Of a stretch of 64,000 bases of DNA, positions 61,768-64,000 are shown in pieces; position 1 is the stretch's first letter, and each line of letters opens with the position of its first letter. Origin of the DNA: Oxalobacteraceae bacterium (GTDB lineage Bacteria; Pseudomonadota; Gammaproteobacteria; Burkholderiales; Burkholderiaceae_D); the NCBI GenBank assembly GCA_030698225.1, contig JAUYNR010000038.1, forward strand, positions 62,001 to 126,000, given 5' to 3'. Position numbers and translations under genes: made by a program. Under the pieces are notes generated by a model. The model had not been told where the DNA came from, did not search any database, and was given only the letters and a program-made list of their open reading frames with translations.

Positions 61768-62240
61768 TGATTGCCTTCCTTTCCTTCTGCCACCTTGCTG
61801 AACAGGAACTGGCTGATCAGGTTTTCCAGCACTATCGCCGATTGCGTCATGCTGATCCGGTCGCCGGCGGCCAGGTTAACGGTGTCGCCGCCCGCTTCCA
61901 GACCGATGTACTGCTCGCCCAGCAAGCCGGAGGTCAGGATTTTGGCCGAGGAATCCTTCGGAAACTTGAAGCGGCTTTCCAGATTCAGCGTCACCTGCGC
62001 CTGGAAAGTCTTGTCGTCGAAGCGGATCTCGCCCACCCGTCCGACCACCACGCCGGCGCTTTTGACCGGCGCGCGCGGCTTCAGGCCGCCGATGTTGTCG
62101 AAGCGGGTCATGACCGGATAGGTTGTATCAAACGAAAGCGTGCTGCTCATATTGCCCACTTTCATGGCCAGGAACATCAGCGCCGCCGCCCCCAGCAATA
62201 CGAACAGACCAACCCAGACATCAAATGATTTTCGCTCCAT
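61764..62240 (-). CDS. mlaD: MCE-domain protein MlaD
   Basis: A 158-residue inner-membrane-anchored MCE protein. An N-terminal helix (VWVGLFVLLGAAALMFLA) and the MCE core (FDNIGGLKPRAPVKSAGVVVGRV, LLGEQYIGLEAGG) are clear. It forms the hexameric lipid channel of MlaFEDB. It overlaps mlaA by four bases. Confidence 0.95.
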   Translation of the reverse strand: MERKSFDVWVGLFVLLGAAALMFLAMKVGNMSSTLSFDTTYPVMTRFDNIGGLKPRAPVKSAGVVVGRVGEIRFDDKTFQAQVTLNLESRFKFPKDSSAKILTSGLLGEQYIGLEAGGDTVNLAAGDRISMTQSAIVLENLISQFLFSKVAEGKEGNQ

Positions 62241-62278
62241 GAAATGCTGCCTTCTTCCGCTGATTATCCCAATTATCT

Positions 62279-62353
62279 GGGGTATATTAAAAAATACTGG
62301 ATTTACCGCACATAAAATGTGCGACTTAAAAAATACTGAACAATGTATATTTT
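62279..62353 (-). repeat. 74-nt intergenic repeat, copy H
   Basis: On the minus strand AAATATAC and AGTATTTTT form the first stem. TCGCAC-N6-GTGCGG forms the second, six pairs. The copy closes with TATACCCC. It fills most of the 131-bp gap between mlaE and mlaD, so it is on the transcribed strand inside the mla operon. Confidence 0.8.
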
Positions 62354-62371
62354 CAGCGCTGCCCGACTACT

Positions 62372-63154
62372 TTACTTGTTAAACATCAGCGCGGTCATCA
62401 CGAAATCGAGCCACAACACCAGCAATGACGATACCACTACCGTGCGGGTGGTGGCACGCGCCACGCCTTCCGGCGTCGGTTGCGCTTCATAGCCCTGATA
62501 TAGCGCAACAAATGTCGCTGCGACCCCGAACACCACGCTCTTGATCACGCCGTTGGCGATATCGTCCCAGAGATCCACCCCGGCCTGCATTTGCGACCAG
62601 AACGCGCCCTCATCGACGCCGATCAGCGGCACGCCGACGAAATATCCGCCCAATACCCCTAAAGCGCTGAACACCGCCGCCAGCAGCGGCATCGCGACGA
62701 TACCGGCCCAGAAGCGCGGCGCGATCACGCGCTGCAGCGGGTCGACCGCCATCATTTCCATCGCCGACAATTGCTCGCCGGCCTTCATCAAGCCGATTTC
62801 CGCGGTCAGCGAAGTGCCGGCGCGGCCGGCAAACAGCAGCGCGGTCACCACCGGCCCCAGTTCGCGCGTCAGCGACAGCGCCACCAGCAAGCCCAGCGAC
62901 TGTTCGGAACCGTATTTATTCAGCGTGTAATACCCTTGCAAACCCAGCACGAAACCGACGAACAGGCCCGATACCGAGATGATCACCAGCGAATAGTTGC
63001 CGATGAAGTGAATCTGGTCGGTCACCAGGCGCGGCCGCCGCCACAAGCCGCCCGAAGCACGCAAGATCGCCAGAAAGGCGGTCGCGGTATACCCCAGATC
63101 GGCCAGAAAGATGCGCGCGCCCCCGCCTAGCGCCGTCAGCAGACGCAGTATCAT
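62372..63154 (-). CDS. mlaE: Lipid-transport permease MlaE
   Basis: A 260-residue permease of the MlaE family with five to six helices. IHFIGNYSLVIISVSGLFVGFVLG, RELGPVVTALLFAGRAGTSLTAEIG and MKAGEQLSAMEMMAVDP are diagnostic. It forms the membrane core of the Mla ABC complex. ATGA overlap with mlaF. Confidence 0.96.
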   Translation of the reverse strand: MILRLLTALGGGARIFLADLGYTATAFLAILRASGGLWRRPRLVTDQIHFIGNYSLVIISVSGLFVGFVLGLQGYYTLNKYGSEQSLGLLVALSLTRELGPVVTALLFAGRAGTSLTAEIGLMKAGEQLSAMEMMAVDPLQRVIAPRFWAGIVAMPLLAAVFSALGVLGGYFVGVPLIGVDEGAFWSQMQAGVDLWDDIANGVIKSVVFGVAATFVALYQGYEAQPTPEGVARATTRTVVVSSLLVLWLDFVMTALMFNK

Positions 63155-63966
63155 GAGCGCGCCTCCAGCCCCAGATCCGCCGCCAGCGTGCGGCCCGGAT
63201 AATGGAACGGCACCGGACCATCGGCTTCCGCATTGATGAACTGCTTGACGAAAGGATCGGTGGACGCCTGCAGTGCGGCCGGCGTGCCTTCGGCGACGAT
63301 TTTCCCCTGCGACAGAAAATAGATGTAATCGGCAATCGCAAACGATTCATGCACATCGTGCGAGACCAGGATCGAGGTCGAACCGAGCGCATCGTTGAGG
63401 CGCCGGATCAGGTTGGCGATCACGCCCATCGAAATCGGGTCCAAGCCGGCGAACGGCTCGTCATACATGATCAGCTGCGGGTCCAGCGCAATCGCGCGCG
63501 CCACCGCGACCCGCCGCGCCATGCCGCCGGAAATCTCGGCCGGCTTCATCTGTGCGGCATTGCGCAAACCCACCGCGTGCAGCTTCATCAACACCAGATC
63601 GCGGATCATCGCCTCGGCAAGGTCGGTATGCTCGCGCAGCGGAAAGGCGACATTCTCGAACACGGTCAAGTCGGTAAACAGCGCGCCATGCTGGAACAGC
63701 ATCCCCATCTTGCGCCGTAGCGCATACAGCGCCCTGGCATCGAGCGACTGCACCGCCTGCCCGTCCACCTGCACCGAGCCGGACCGGGCCCGAATCTGGC
63801 CGCCGATCAAACGCAGCACCGTGGTCTTGCCGGAGCCGGAACCGCCCATCACCGCCACCACCTTGCCGCGTGGAAAGCGCATATTCAGGCCGTCCAGGAT
63901 CCGCCGTTCGCCATAGGCGAAGCTGAGGTTGTCGATTGCGACCAGGGGAGAGGGGTCCGATTGCAC
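63151..63966 (-). CDS. mlaF: Lipid-transport ATPase MlaF
   Basis: A 271-residue ABC ATPase. Walker A is GGSGSGKTT, the signature is ISGGMARRVAVARA and Walker B is LIMYDEPFAGLD. The GTG at 63966 is the only start codon I can support inside the window. The frame stays open to the right edge, with no ATG and no stop, so the real start may lie further upstream and outside. The C-terminal part includes the MlaF extension. Confidence 0.93.
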   Translation of the reverse strand: MQSDPSPLVAIDNLSFAYGERRILDGLNMRFPRGKVVAVMGGSGSGKTTVLRLIGGQIRARSGSVQVDGQAVQSLDARALYALRRKMGMLFQHGALFTDLTVFENVAFPLREHTDLAEAMIRDLVLMKLHAVGLRNAAQMKPAEISGGMARRVAVARAIALDPQLIMYDEPFAGLDPISMGVIANLIRRLNDALGSTSILVSHDVHESFAIADYIYFLSQGKIVAEGTPAALQASTDPFVKQFINAEADGPVPFHYPGRTLAADLGLEARS

Positions 63967-64000
63967 GTTTGCGTTGGCCAGCGAGGCGCTATGAAAAGCG

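Overview
The window is a chromosome segment from a betaproteobacterium of order Burkholderiales, most likely family Oxalobacteraceae (Herminiimonas/Janthinobacterium/Collimonas-like). The grounds are gene order and protein style: a complete dcw cluster with rnpB upstream, divergent ffh and ypjD, hemA-prfA-prmC, petABC-sspAB, and the run tatCBA-hinT-his-murA-ibaG-ABC-mla. Nearly everything is housekeeping. I see no transposase, integrase, prophage or CRISPR array.

Layout. 1-4573 (minus): ampD (cut by the edge), pilR, pilS, a small PP0621-type protein and a CcsA-like membrane protein. 4956-6799 (plus): ffh and a SWIB-domain protein with a histone-H1-like tail. 6898-24597 (minus): a peroxiredoxin, then the dcw cluster read from high to low coordinates: mraZ, rsmH, ftsL, ftsI, murE, murF, mraY, murD, ftsW, murG, murC, ddlB, ftsQ, ftsA, ftsZ. 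The cluster starts at a promoter carrying MraZ boxes and ends in a hairpin terminator. RNase P RNA lies just upstream. 25598-30435 (plus): an orphan response regulator, hemA, prfA, dsbB, prmC. 30589-34460 (minus): a yeast-type cytosine deaminase homologue and a SWIM-SNF2 helicase. 34743-38264 (plus): tex, grxD, ubiX. 38477-42689 (minus): petABC, terminator, sspA, sspB, tRNA-Thr, terminator. 42994-46076: mscL (+), NIF3-like (-), DegS-like protease (+), DUF2461 (+). 46162-63966 (minus): mlaFEDACB, an ABC-2 exporter, ibaG, murA, the his genes (with an orphan DNA methyltransferase between hisD and hisC), hinT and tatABC.

Functionally, the dcw and murA genes build peptidoglycan precursors and the division ring. 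AmpD recycles muropeptides. Mla maintains outer-membrane lipid asymmetry. The Rieske protein of the bc1 complex carries a twin-arginine signal, which fits the tat genes in the same window.

The main undescribed signal is not a protein. Nine copies of an approximately 74-nt, AT-rich, two-hairpin element lie only between genes, on both strands. Their length is conserved and one stem shows compensatory base changes. Copies sit inside the his and mla operons and flank a gene block that separates prmC from grxD-ubiX. Two other repeat types (a REP-like long palindrome and a two-copy GC-rich element) are also present.
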